From JANQRX01 sp963663975 (GTDB taxonomy: Bacteria > Pseudomonadota > Alphaproteobacteria > Rhizobiales > Kaistiaceae), in NCBI GenBank assembly GCA_963663975.2, contig CAXXRA010000002.1, positions 130,940-194,939 of the forward strand: 64,000 nt of DNA. Direction: 5' to 3'. A program made the position numbers and the translations under genes. Shown in pieces: positions 37,586 to 46,312 of this stretch (positions are counted from its first letter, which is position 1; every line of letters starts with the position of its first letter). The notes beneath the pieces were generated by a model. That model was given only the letters and a program-made list of their open reading frames with translations. It had not been told where the DNA came from and searched no databases.

Positions 37586-37771
37586 GCCCGGATTTCTCAC
37601 ACTGGACACGGGGCCCGCGTTGCTGTTCGACGAGACAGATGCAAGAAGGGCCGCGAAAAGCGTATGTGGTCATACGGTTGAGCCGCTCGACGCAGCAGAT
37701 GTCCGCCGAACGGCAACCCGAAGGGCCGGTTGAGGCCGGCGCAGGTCATGTCCAGTGTGAGAAGTCCGGGC
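37586..37771. repeat. 186-bp element with 23-bp terminal inverted repeats
   Basis: Ends 37586-37608 and 37749-37771 are inverted repeats differing at one base, reading GCCCGGATTTCTCACACTGG and GCCCGGACTTCTCACACTGG inward. No transposase is encoded. The motif resembles termini of IS1380-type elements (inference). Flanks CTAG and CTCG give no clean duplication. It lies in the roughly 300-base gap between the chimeric kinase and the aldo/keto reductase and probably affects that promoter region. Confidence 0.7.
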
Positions 37772-37838
37772 TCGTGGTGGCCTCGTCTTCTGGCAAAGCC
37801 AACCAACGACGGAAAAACAACAGGAGCACCAAGCCGCG

Positions 37839-38879
37839 ATGGCCCTGACCACGACCGCCTTCGAACGCCTCGACAACCGGCGGCTCATTTTCACCAATCT
37901 CGGATTCGGCGCCGCGCTGCTCGGCAATCTCTATCGCGCCATCAGCAACGACGAGGCCGAGGCTATCCTGGAGAGGGCCTGGGACGGCGGCGTGCGCTAT
38001 TTCGACACCGCTCCGCTCTACGGGTTGGGGCTTTCCGAGACACGGCTCAATCGTTTCCTCAGGGGAAAGAACCGCGACGACTATGTGCTGTCGACCAAGG
38101 TCGGACGGCTGATGCGTTTGAGCTCGCCGGAGGAGCGCACCGGTATCGGCCGCTGGTTCGAGGTCCCGAGCCGGCGCCAGGCTTTCGACTATTCCGGCGA
38201 CGGCATCCTGCGCTCGATCGAGTTTTCGCTGGAGCGGCTGGGGGTCGACCGCATCGACATCCTCTACGCCCACGATCTCGATATCTTCACCCACGGCTCG
38301 CAGGAAGCCTCCGACGCGTGCATCGACGAGTTTTTTGGCCAGGGCGGCTACGACGCGCTGGTCGCGCTGCGTGATCAGGGGGTCGTGCGGGCCTTCGGCG
38401 GCGGCATCAACGAGTGGACGGTGTGCCAGGCGCTGGCCGAGCGCGGTGACTTCGACCTCGACCTGTTCCTGCTCGCCGGCCGCTACACGCTGCTGGAACA
38501 GGAAGCGCTCGCGACCTTCCTGCCGTTGTGTGAGCAACGCGGCATCGGCATCGTCATCGGCGGGCCTTACAATTCAGGCATTCTGGCCACCGGCCCGGTT
38601 GCCGGCGCCTGGTACAATTACGATCCCGCGCCCGACGAGATTCTGGAGCGCGTGCGGCGGATCGAGGCCGTCTGCCGGGCGCACGACACCAGGATGATCG
38701 ACGCGGCGTTCCAGTTCCCGCTCAAACATCCGGCGGTGGCGTCGGTCATCCCCGGCGGTCAGAGCGTGGCCCAGATGGCGAGCAATCTCGCGGCCGCCGA
38801 AACGGAGATCCCGGCATCGCTGTGGGCGGAGTTGAAGGACCAGGGCCTGATGCGCGCCGACGCCCCGACCGGGTCGTGA
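37839..38879 (+). CDS. Aldo/keto reductase (aldose or L-fucose dehydrogenase type)
   Basis: A 346-residue TIM-barrel NAD(P)-dependent oxidoreductase. The N-terminal strand is LGFGAALLGNLYRAISND, the catalytic Asp/Tyr pair is YFDTAPLYGLGLSETRLNRF, Lys is in YVLSTKVGRLMR, and His is in DILYAHDLDIFTHG. The cofactor-binding end is ASVIPGGQSVAQMASNLAA. It resembles D-threo-aldose 1-dehydrogenase and related AKR15-type enzymes acting on L-fucose-like aldoses or pyridoxal. AGGAG lies upstream of ATG 37839. The sugar-kinase remnant beside it supports a sugar role. Confidence 0.87.
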   Translation: MALTTTAFERLDNRRLIFTNLGFGAALLGNLYRAISNDEAEAILERAWDGGVRYFDTAPLYGLGLSETRLNRFLRGKNRDDYVLSTKVGRLMRLSSPEERTGIGRWFEVPSRRQAFDYSGDGILRSIEFSLERLGVDRIDILYAHDLDIFTHGSQEASDACIDEFFGQGGYDALVALRDQGVVRAFGGGINEWTVCQALAERGDFDLDLFLLAGRYTLLEQEALATFLPLCEQRGIGIVIGGPYNSGILATGPVAGAWYNYDPAPDEILERVRRIEAVCRAHDTRMIDAAFQFPLKHPAVASVIPGGQSVAQMASNLAAAETEIPASLWAELKDQGLMRADAPTGS

Positions 38880-38942
38880 TGCCTGAGGCGCAGGCTCGCG
38901 CCACCGGACCCCTTACCCAGCAGCAAGAGACGTGAAGATCCC

Positions 38943-39989
38943 ATGACGCGCCCGCCTCGCATCGATCTCATCAGCGATACCGCGACCCGGCCGACACCAG
39001 GGATGCGCCGCGCCATGGCCGAGGCCGAGGTCGGCGACGAACAGCGCGGCGAGGACCCCACGGTTAACGCCCTCAATGAACGCGTCGCCGATCTCCTCGG
39101 CAAGGAAACGGCGATGTTCCTGCCCACCGGCACCATGTGCAATCACATCGCAATTGCCACCCATTGCCGGCCGGGGGACGAGATCATCGCCGCCGAGCAA
39201 TCGCACATTGTCGGCTCGGAAAACGCCGGCGCGGCGGTGTTCGCCGGCGCCTTGGTGCGTTCGATCGCGTGCGATCGCGGCATCTTTTCCGGCGCGGATG
39301 TTGTTCAGGCTGTGCGCACGCGTAACTTGAAGGCGCCGCGCACGCGCCTGGTCGCGGTTGAACAGACCAACAATCGCGGCGGCGGGTCGGTGTGGACGTC
39401 GGATGAGATCAACGCGGTGGCGCGCGCGGCGCGCGACCATGACCTTGCGCTTCACATGGACGGGGCACGCCTGATGAACGCCGTGGTCGCCTCCGGCGTG
39501 TCTGCGGCCGAGTTTGCCGCGCCCTTCGACAGCGTATGGCTTGACCTATCCAAGGGCCTCGGCTGTCCCATGGGCGGGGTGATCGCCGGATCGCGGGATT
39601 TCATCGAGGCGGCGGAGGTGTGGAAGCATCGATTTGGCGGGGCCATGCGCCAGGCCGGAATCGTTGCCGCCGCCGGTCTGTTTGCCCTGGATCACCACGT
39701 CGAGCGTCAGATCGAGGATCATCACAACGCGCGGACCTTCGCCGAGCGTATCGCCGCGCTCCCCGGAATTACCCTGGATCCGAAGACGGTTGAGACCAAT
39801 CTGGTGTTCTTCGATGTTGCGCGGTCGGGATTGGATGCAAGCAAGGTGGCCGACCGGCTGATCGAGCACGGCGTGCGCGTCGGTGTGGAAAGCGGCACCC
39901 GTTTGCGCGCGGTCACCCATCTCGATATCAGCGCCGGCGATGTTGTCGAAGCGACGGATGCGCTCGCCGGCGTCATGTCAGGCGGGTGA
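38943..39989 (+). CDS. ltaE: Low-specificity L-threonine aldolase
   Basis: A PLP enzyme cleaving L-threonine/allo-threonine to glycine and acetaldehyde. 348 residues: IDLISDTATRPTPGMRRAMA, EDPTVNALNERVADLLGKE, the stacking His region EQSHIVGSENAGA, the cofactor Asp in LHMDGARLMNA, and the Schiff-base Lys in VWLDLSKGLGCPMGGV. Length and motifs are typical. It lies 63 bases after the aldo/keto reductase gene in the same direction; co-transcription is possible. Confidence 0.93.
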   Translation: MTRPPRIDLISDTATRPTPGMRRAMAEAEVGDEQRGEDPTVNALNERVADLLGKETAMFLPTGTMCNHIAIATHCRPGDEIIAAEQSHIVGSENAGAAVFAGALVRSIACDRGIFSGADVVQAVRTRNLKAPRTRLVAVEQTNNRGGGSVWTSDEINAVARAARDHDLALHMDGARLMNAVVASGVSAAEFAAPFDSVWLDLSKGLGCPMGGVIAGSRDFIEAAEVWKHRFGGAMRQAGIVAAAGLFALDHHVERQIEDHHNARTFAERIAALPGITLDPKTVETNLVFFDVARSGLDASKVADRLIEHGVRVGVESGTRLRAVTHLDISAGDVVEATDALAGVMSGG

Positions 39990-40072
39990 ACACGTTCGAC
40001 GGCCATTGGCGCCCGACCGGATAGCCGGTCGGAAATGAGCGTCGGCCGGGTCGCCGGTCAGGACTCGACCCC

Positions 40073-40876
40073 CTAACCCGGCGTGTAGTCGTCGACGAGT
40101 GCGCGGAGATAGGAGACGTCGTCGCCGGACAGGGTGTCGACGACGCCCTCGGCGACCCAGGCGCCGACCATCCCGCGAATGTCGCGGCCATATCGCTCCA
40201 GCCCTTCGATCTTGGCCGGCTTCGGTACATGGCAGCGGATGGCGACGCCGGCGCCATGAATGGCGCGGCCGTCCTCGGGGCGAAACCGGCCCGCCTCGAC
40301 CGATATGGAGTCGAGCCCCGCCCGGGTCACGAAGCCTGCCGGATCGATGTGCCGGGCGTGGGTGATGCCTTCGGTGCGCAGCCCCGGGATCTTCGCTTTC
40401 GCCTTCGCCAGCTGCTGGTGGTCGAATGAAATGGCGATGAACCAATCGATCGCCTGCGTCTCCTCGAGCAGCACCGCCAGCCGGTCGATCAGGGCATCCT
40501 CGTTGGCGAAATCCTTGATTTCGCAGTGGAGGCCGATGTTTTCCTGGCGCGCGAAGGCGAGCACCTCGGAGAGCAGCGGTACCGGTTCGCCGGCAAAGTG
40601 GGCATTGAATCGGGATCCGGCATCCAGACCGGTGATCTCCGCCGCGGGCAGATCTTCGGCGAAGCCGTTGCCATTGGTGGTGCGGTCGACCGTCACGTCG
40701 TGGAGCACGACGATGTCGCCGTCGCCGCTCATGACGATGTCGATCTCGAGCGAGGTCGCGCCAAGCTCCACGGCGCGGCGGAAGGCCGCCATGGTGTTCT
40801 CGGGCGCCTCCAATGAGCGCCCGCGATGGCCGCAGACGTGAACGCGGCCGGCGCGAGATGCGAGAAGCTCATGCAT
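40073..40876 (-). CDS. Glycerophosphodiester phosphodiesterase (GDPD/UgpQ-type)
   Basis: 267 residues of the PI-PLC-like GDPD barrel. The catalytic His and Arg are in CGHRGRSLEAPENTMAAFR, the metal ligands are EIDIVMSGDGDIVVLHD, and the second Glu is in GLHCEIKDF. It hydrolyses glycerophosphodiesters to sn-glycerol 3-phosphate and an alcohol. No signal peptide, so cytoplasmic. It is the last gene of the ABC importer operon, 84 bases after the ATPase, which makes phosphodiesters or related polyol conjugates a plausible imported substrate. Confidence 0.9.
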   Translation of the reverse strand: MHELLASRAGRVHVCGHRGRSLEAPENTMAAFRRAVELGATSLEIDIVMSGDGDIVVLHDVTVDRTTNGNGFAEDLPAAEITGLDAGSRFNAHFAGEPVPLLSEVLAFARQENIGLHCEIKDFANEDALIDRLAVLLEETQAIDWFIAISFDHQQLAKAKAKIPGLRTEGITHARHIDPAGFVTRAGLDSISVEAGRFRPEDGRAIHGAGVAIRCHVPKPAKIEGLERYGRDIRGMVGAWVAEGVVDTLSGDDVSYLRALVDDYTPG

Positions 40877-40960
40877 GATAGATTCCTCGCTGGGGCGACG
40901 ATCGGGACGGACCCGAACTGCGACCCATTTGGTGACGACGTCAGTTTTTAGGGAAAACCT

Positions 40961-42025
40961 TTACTGAACGTTGAAATGAGCCCCGCGCATGAGCGCGCCG
41001 GTCTCGCTCTGGAAGATCAGGGTGTTCTCGCTTTCGAACGAAAGATTGACCTGTTCTTCCACCCGATGCTCGGCGGTCGAGCCGGCTTTCAGCACCCGGA
41101 TCGGACCAAGGTCGGTGTTTACCACATACAGAATCTCTCGCCCCATGGGTTCGATCTGCATGATGCGCCCGGCCAGGCCGGTGGCCTCAAAACTTAGATG
41201 CTCCGGCCTCAGGCCAACGGTCACCGCTCCCGGAGTAGCCTCGGAGACATCGAGCGTGCTCTCACCGATGTGCATGCTGCCATTCTCGACCCGCCCCTCC
41301 ATCAGGTTGATCGGCGGTGAGCCGATGAAGCTGGCCACGAACAGGGTTTGCGGGCGCAGATAGAGATCGTCCGCGGTGCCGATCTGCTCGATGTTGCCCT
41401 CGCGCATGCAGATGATGCGATCGGCCATGGTGGTGGCCTCGATCTGATCGTGGGTCACCAGAACGGTGGTCACGCCGAGACGTTCCTGCAGCGACTTGAT
41501 CTCGGTGCGCATGGTCAGCCGCAGGGTGGCGTCGAGATTGGACAGCGGTTCATCGAGCAGGAGCAGTTGCGGGTTCTTGACCAGGGCACGCGCCAGGGCG
41601 ACCCGCTGCTGCTGTCCGCCGGACAATTGGCTCGGGCGACGGTCCATCAACTCCGAGATGCGCACCAGATCGACCGCGTCCTGAATGCGCTTTTCGGCTT
41701 CTTCGGGCGGAAGTTGCTTGAACCGCAGGGGGAAGCGGATGTTGTCGCGCACAGTCATGTGGGGATAGAGCGCGTAGGACTGAAAAACGATCCCGACATT
41801 GCGGTCACGGGCTTCGACCTCGTTGACGCGATGGCCATCGAAAAGCAGATCGCCGCCGGTCGGCAGGTAGATGCCGGCCAGCATGAACAGGCTGGTGGAC
41901 TTGCCGCAGCCCGACGGCCCCAGCAGCGCCACGAACTCTCCATCGTTGATGAAGAGGTTCATGTCCGGAATGACGTCGACCGGACCGAAACTCTTCTGGA
42001 TATTGCGAAATTCGATGGTCGCCAT
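40961..42025 (-). CDS. ABC sugar/polyol importer ATPase (UgpC/MalK-type)
   Basis: 354 residues. Walker A is LLGPSGCGKSTSLFMLAG, the Q-loop is VFQSYALYPHMTV, the signature is LSGGQQQRVALARAL, Walker B is LLLLDEPLSNLDA, and the H-loop is VTHDQIEATTMADR. The C-terminal TOBE/OB domain contains LRPEHLSFEATG. It powers the two permeases encoded upstream. MITE A copy 2 sits in the 277-base gap between it and the permease gene, ending 8 bases before its ATG, so its ribosome binding site region was replaced by the element edge. Confidence 0.94.
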   Translation of the reverse strand: MATIEFRNIQKSFGPVDVIPDMNLFINDGEFVALLGPSGCGKSTSLFMLAGIYLPTGGDLLFDGHRVNEVEARDRNVGIVFQSYALYPHMTVRDNIRFPLRFKQLPPEEAEKRIQDAVDLVRISELMDRRPSQLSGGQQQRVALARALVKNPQLLLLDEPLSNLDATLRLTMRTEIKSLQERLGVTTVLVTHDQIEATTMADRIICMREGNIEQIGTADDLYLRPQTLFVASFIGSPPINLMEGRVENGSMHIGESTLDVSEATPGAVTVGLRPEHLSFEATGLAGRIMQIEPMGREILYVVNTDLGPIRVLKAGSTAEHRVEEQVNLSFESENTLIFQSETGALMRGAHFNVQ

Positions 42026-42032
42026 CGGCTTA

Positions 42033-42303
42033 GAGCCCTTTCAACCAACTCTGGGTCAATTCTGTTTCACGATTGGCGAGGCGATCCCAGGGTCGAAACG
42101 GTCGACGGGCGATGCTTGAGCATCGTCGGAGATCGGTTCGGCATTGGGCACCCGCCAATCGGAAACCCGAAGGGACGGGCTATTTTGCGCCAATTCCGGC
42201 GCAAAGTTTCTCGACCGTATCCAGATACGCTCACTCGGACCTTCACTTGATCTTGTCACAAAAAAGCTCCGTCAGAATGGCTCAGAGTCGGTTGGAAGGG
42301 CTC
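42033..42303. repeat. MITE-like element A, copy 2
   Basis: A 271-bp element with GAGCCCTTTCAACCAACTC at the left and the inverted GGTTGGAAGGGCTC at the right. It is flanked by TA (42031-42032, 42304-42305) and is inverted relative to copy 1. The right TA forms part of the TAG stop of the permease gene, and the left end is 7 bases from the ATPase start codon. It splits the importer operon without breaking a frame. Confidence 0.87.
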
Positions 42304-43406
42304 TAACCCTTGACCCCGCCAACCGACATCTGCAACAGGTACTTCTGCGCGAACGCATACAGAACGAAGGCCGGAAACACATAGAAGACGGCAACTGCCG
42401 ACACCAGGCCAAAATCGATGCCGAGACTGTTCTCCTGGATGGTGAAGAACATAAAAAGGCTCATCGTCCAATGGTTGTTATTGATCAGGAAGGTGAACAT
42501 GAAGATGTACTCCTCCCAGCCACGAATGAATGTGAACACCGATATGGCGATCAGCCCGTGTACGACGTGGGGCAGAACCACCCTGACGAAGGCCTGGCGG
42601 CGGGTGGCGCCGTCGACGATGGCGCTCATTTCGATCTCCCACGGCACGGCGTCGAAAAAGCCCTTCATGATGAAGATCGCGAACGGCAACTCGAAACCGA
42701 CCAGCACCAGCATCACGCCCCACAGCGTGTCCAGCAGCCCGATGTACCAGAGCACCAGGAACATGGGGATGATCAGCGTCATCGACGGAAAGGCGTGAAG
42801 CACCAGCAGCGAGCGCAGCATCGAGACGCGTAGCGGGAACTGAAAGCGCGAGATGTAATAGGCCGAGAGGCTGGCGACGGTGGTGACGATAATGGTCGAC
42901 AAAATGGCGATGAACAGGGAATTCAGGGCCGCCGTCCACACCGACGGGAAGGCGGTGGCGCTGAAGCCCAGCCTGTCCTCGGCGGCGACGATCGATTTGT
43001 TTTCGGCGTTGAAATCACGATTGAAGAGAAACCGGTAGTTGTTGGTATGCAGTTCGTCGCCGAGCAGCCACCAGTAGATGACCACCGTTGCCAGGCAGAT
43101 GATCCCCCAGCCGATAAACGCCTGGGTGCGCGTCCGTGCGACCATCGCCCACACCCATATGGCTACCAGCGAGGGAACCAATATGAAGATCGACGGCCAC
43201 AGGACCTCGGTGTTGATGTCGTCCAGTCGTGCCGAAAACGACAGCGTGACGAGCCAGAAATAGGCGGTGATGATCGGGATCGAGGCGGCGATCAGAAAGC
43301 CGTAGATCAACACCAGGCCGGTTCGGCGCCGGGTCCGGGCTTTCGCCGCCAAATCATCCCAGTGGCTCTGCGAGCCGGGTACTTCCTGGGCGGTGATCGC
43401 GACCAT
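42303..43406 (-). CDS. ABC importer permease 2 (MalG-like)
   Basis: 367 residues with six or more membrane helices, the first at YGFLIAASIPIITAYFWLV. The EAA loop that docks on the ATPase is SAIVDGATRRQAFVRVVLP. An extra pair of hydrophobic segments near residues 70-120 and a loop with NNYRFLFNRDFNAENKS make it longer than the usual 280-residue MalG. The stop TAG 42303-42305 is built from the MITE edge. It starts 3 bases after the permease 1 stop. Confidence 0.92.
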   Translation of the reverse strand: MVAITAQEVPGSQSHWDDLAAKARTRRRTGLVLIYGFLIAASIPIITAYFWLVTLSFSARLDDINTEVLWPSIFILVPSLVAIWVWAMVARTRTQAFIGWGIICLATVVIYWWLLGDELHTNNYRFLFNRDFNAENKSIVAAEDRLGFSATAFPSVWTAALNSLFIAILSTIIVTTVASLSAYYISRFQFPLRVSMLRSLLVLHAFPSMTLIIPMFLVLWYIGLLDTLWGVMLVLVGFELPFAIFIMKGFFDAVPWEIEMSAIVDGATRRQAFVRVVLPHVVHGLIAISVFTFIRGWEEYIFMFTFLINNNHWTMSLFMFFTIQENSLGIDFGLVSAVAVFYVFPAFVLYAFAQKYLLQMSVGGVKG

Positions 43407-43409
43407 GGC

Positions 43410-44375
43410 TTAGTGCACCTCGATCCGCGGCTCTTGCATCATCTTCTGCATGTTGGTGAAGCGCCACGCGGACAGCGCGAAGATGATCCCGGGTATGATC
43501 AGGAACAGGGCCATTGCGGCGCCATAGCCATACTGTCCGCTTTGGAAGGCGCGGCGGTAGATATAGAGCGCGAAGACCGTGGTGTCCTGGAACGGGCCGC
43601 CGCCGGTGAGAAGGAGGATGTATTCGAAGCTCACCACCAGCGACAGGGTCTGCCAGATCGCGATGTAGGTGAGCGGCCATCTGAGTGCCGGCATGGTGAT
43701 ATGGCGCACGATCGAAAAATAGCCGGCGCCATCGGCTTTTGCGGCAAAAAACAGATGCTCCGGTATGCCCCGGACGGCCGAGGTCAGGATGATCATGCCG
43801 AACGAGGCGCCGATAAATCCGTTCGCCAGGATGATCAGCACGACCGGTGCATCGAGCAGGAGATCGAGTGGTTTCTCAACTCCGAAAAGGTTCATCACCA
43901 CCTGATTGACCAGGCTCGAATCGCCGCTGTGCACCGACCAGGTCCACAGAACGATGTAGACCACCGATGGGCTCATGCGCGGCAGCAGCCAGATTGTGCG
44001 GAAAAACCCGCCTGCCTTATCCGGCAGCGCCGTTGTCGTCAGCGCCAGGATGAGGCCAAAGGTGACGTTGAAGAAGGCCAGCGTGCCGAAAACATAGATC
44101 GCCGTCAGGAACAAAACCTTGGGCAGCCGCGAATCCCCGGTGAAGGCGCGGTCGAAGTTCTTGAGCGAAAACTCGGAGATCTGAAGGGTGCGGCCGAGAT
44201 CGGTGAAGGCGATGAAGATGTCGACGAGGACCGGCAGGGCGAAAAACAGCGCCACGATAATCGCCGCCGGGCCCATGAAAATGACGAGATTCAAGCGCTG
44301 ACGGGTCCGCATCGCGCCGTGGCTGCGCGCCCTGACCGCGACTTCCTCGGTGATCGCCGCCACTACCGGTCCCAC
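43410..44375 (-). CDS. ABC importer permease 1 (MalF-like)
   Basis: 321 residues with six membrane helices (first: LVIFMGPAAIIVALFFALPV). The EAA loop is AAKADGAGYFSIVRHITMP and the late helix is AAMALFLIIPGIIFALSAW. It pairs with the MalG-like permease in the inner membrane. The likely start is ATG 44375 (MGPVVAAIT). A stem-loop lies between it and the binding-protein gene. Confidence 0.93.
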   Translation of the reverse strand: MGPVVAAITEEVAVRARSHGAMRTRQRLNLVIFMGPAAIIVALFFALPVLVDIFIAFTDLGRTLQISEFSLKNFDRAFTGDSRLPKVLFLTAIYVFGTLAFFNVTFGLILALTTTALPDKAGGFFRTIWLLPRMSPSVVYIVLWTWSVHSGDSSLVNQVVMNLFGVEKPLDLLLDAPVVLIILANGFIGASFGMIILTSAVRGIPEHLFFAAKADGAGYFSIVRHITMPALRWPLTYIAIWQTLSLVVSFEYILLLTGGGPFQDTTVFALYIYRRAFQSGQYGYGAAMALFLIIPGIIFALSAWRFTNMQKMMQEPRIEVH

Positions 44376-44410
44376 TAACTCACGAGTTCAAAATAGGTTC
44401 GAAGCAGTGT

Positions 44411-44434
44411 GCGGGGAGGGTAGCCCCTCCCCGC
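44411..44434. promoter_or_regulatory. Intercistronic stem-loop after the binding-protein gene
   Basis: A perfect 10-bp stem GCGGGGAGGG / CCCTCCCCGC with a TAGC loop lies 19 bases downstream of the binding-protein stop and before the permease start. On the operon strand it is not followed by a T run, so it more likely stabilises the upstream message or attenuates transcription, a common way to keep binding protein in excess of the membrane parts. Confidence 0.65.
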
Positions 44435-44452
44435 TGTTTTTCAAGGGGTCGC

Positions 44453-45823
44453 CTAGTTGACCACGATGCTGTCGGGAATCCGCGCTTCGGCTTCCTCGAT
44501 CACGAAGTCAGCCGCTTCCTCCGCCGACAGCCGGCCCAATTCGACGCCCTGCAGACCTTCGTAGATGATCTGGTTGAGCGAACCGAAATCGGGATGGTTG
44601 GGCATGAACTTGGTGACCTCGAGCAGCGGTGTGGCCAGTGCCAGCGTCCACGCCTCTTGATAACGCGGATCGTCCAGCTGAGACCGGTTGATGCCCAGAT
44701 GGGTCGTGGTCACCGCGTGGTCGGTGTTGAGAACCGGGTCCGACGCAAAGCCGATGATGCGCGCCGCAAGCTCCGGATGCTCGCTCTGGGCACCGACCGC
44801 ATAGACGATCGGATGCGTCAGGCTCCCCGGCTCCCCGCCAACCACCGCTGCGGGGGCCGCCGTCCAGCCGAACTGCTTGGAGAAACCCTCCTGGTCGCTC
44901 GGCACGCCGCGCGGGAAGGCATTGGAACCTAGATCCCAGATGCCATACATCCACATCGCCGCGTTGCCTTCCTTGTAGAACTGGTCGCGAATGAAGTCCC
45001 ACTCGAGCGAGGTGTTGTTGCCCGGCGTCACGCCGTTCTTGACGTTGCGGTCGAACCAGCCATAGGCGTCGGCGAGCTTGTCCCGCTCCAACAGGAGTTT
45101 GCTGGTCTCGGGATCGACGAACGTGTTGCCATACTGGAAGAACGGCATGATGTAGTCCGGTCCACGCGAGGGCCGGTGGAAGATGCCGAACTCGGCACTG
45201 GTCTTTTCAACCACCTGCTGGGCGATGCCGGATATATCGTCCATCGTGACCTCGCCAGCCATCACGCGGTCATCGAGGCTCTCGATGAAATCATCGTCGA
45301 AGCCGGCGTCACGCATGAGGTTCTTGTTGAAGAAGAACATGCGGGCTTCGGCGTCCTGCGGTACTGCAAAGCGGCGATCGCCGCACAGCGTCGATTCCCA
45401 CAGGGACGGGAAGATGTCACCGAACAGATCGGGATTGTCGTTGGTGTAGTCGGTGAGATCGTAGACGAAGCCACCGTCGGCGAACGCACAGATCCACTCA
45501 TGCGCGGCGTGGAACATGTCCGGCCCTTCACCGATGGCGAAGGCCCGTATCAACCGCTCGGCGTCGGTGTCATAGCCGTCGTCAGGCTGCTCGTTCACTT
45601 CGACCGCGACGCGGAAGTCGGCGCCCTCGGCCTCGAGCACCTTGTTCAGGGCTTCGGCACCCTTCAAAATGTTGCCCGGGCGCAGCGGGCCGGAGTTGTC
45701 AGCCTTGGACCAAAGCGTGAGATTGATGGTTTCCTGCGCGGAAACCTCGGTCGTCGTTACGCCCAAAAACGCCGGAATCGCGATCGCGGCAGCGGCGAGG
45801 GCTACGGTTACAGTCCTGATCAT
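44453..45823 (-). CDS. ABC importer periplasmic solute-binding protein
   Basis: About 456 residues. The signal peptide is MIRTVTVALAAAAIAIPAFL with cleavage probably near VSAQE (residue 29). The mature domain has the extracellular solute-binding family 1 pattern: INLTLWSKADNSGPLRPGN, EGPDMFHAAHEWICAFADG, RRFAVPQDAEARMFFFNKNL and AMWMYGIWDLGS. ATG 45823 is chosen because a strong AAGGAGGT lies 5 bases upstream. First gene of the operon SBP - permease - permease - ATPase - GDPD. The ligand is unknown; a polyol, oligosaccharide or phosphodiester would fit the neighbours. Confidence 0.93.
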   Translation of the reverse strand: MIRTVTVALAAAAIAIPAFLGVTTTEVSAQETINLTLWSKADNSGPLRPGNILKGAEALNKVLEAEGADFRVAVEVNEQPDDGYDTDAERLIRAFAIGEGPDMFHAAHEWICAFADGGFVYDLTDYTNDNPDLFGDIFPSLWESTLCGDRRFAVPQDAEARMFFFNKNLMRDAGFDDDFIESLDDRVMAGEVTMDDISGIAQQVVEKTSAEFGIFHRPSRGPDYIMPFFQYGNTFVDPETSKLLLERDKLADAYGWFDRNVKNGVTPGNNTSLEWDFIRDQFYKEGNAAMWMYGIWDLGSNAFPRGVPSDQEGFSKQFGWTAAPAAVVGGEPGSLTHPIVYAVGAQSEHPELAARIIGFASDPVLNTDHAVTTTHLGINRSQLDDPRYQEAWTLALATPLLEVTKFMPNHPDFGSLNQIIYEGLQGVELGRLSAEEAADFVIEEAEARIPDSIVVN

Positions 45824-46312
45824 TGGGTACCTCCTTATCCTAGCTGTGCGAAGTGTAGACTCACCTAGCGGACTTGCCAACTAAGCAAAGCTTCGCCGGA
45901 CGACACGCCACCTCGCGCTGTGGGACGGTTAGGCACGCGAGGTCGGCCTCGCGTTGGCACAAGCGAGGGCGGATTTCGGGTGATGTGTTTGAGCGGCACA
46001 CGTATTTTCGCCGGGCAGCAGACCCCCAACGTACGGACAGATGGCTGTTGGCTTCGGTTTTGCGATGAAGCAGGCCGGAAAGACTGGCCCCTGAGTTTTT
46101 TGATGTTTTTTCATCAGCAGCCGACCGGAGCGAACCGAAAGTTGCTGTTTTTCCAAACGAGCCGCGCCCGAATCGGTCAACGCTGGTACGCCTCATTGGT
46201 TCAGCGCTGACCAACGCGCCATTCGCCAGATCCTTGAAAAGGGAGCGCCTCCGCCCGGCAGTCCGAACCGTCGTTCACGCAACCGCCTTGTATCAGGCAA
46301 GGAGGAGGGGAC
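45824..46312. promoter_or_regulatory. Divergent intergenic region between importer operon and Gfo/Idh gene
   Basis: About 490 bases with no supported gene. Both flanking genes have strong ribosome binding sites at its edges: AAGGAGGT for the binding protein and AAGGAGGAGGGG before ATG 46313. Promoters for both must lie here, but I could not single out convincing -35/-10 pairs or an operator. Confidence 0.5.

Noticed and set aside
43047..44378. A 443-codon plus-strand frame opposite the permeases
   Set aside because: Antisense to two membrane proteins; the charged, low-complexity sequence has no family features.
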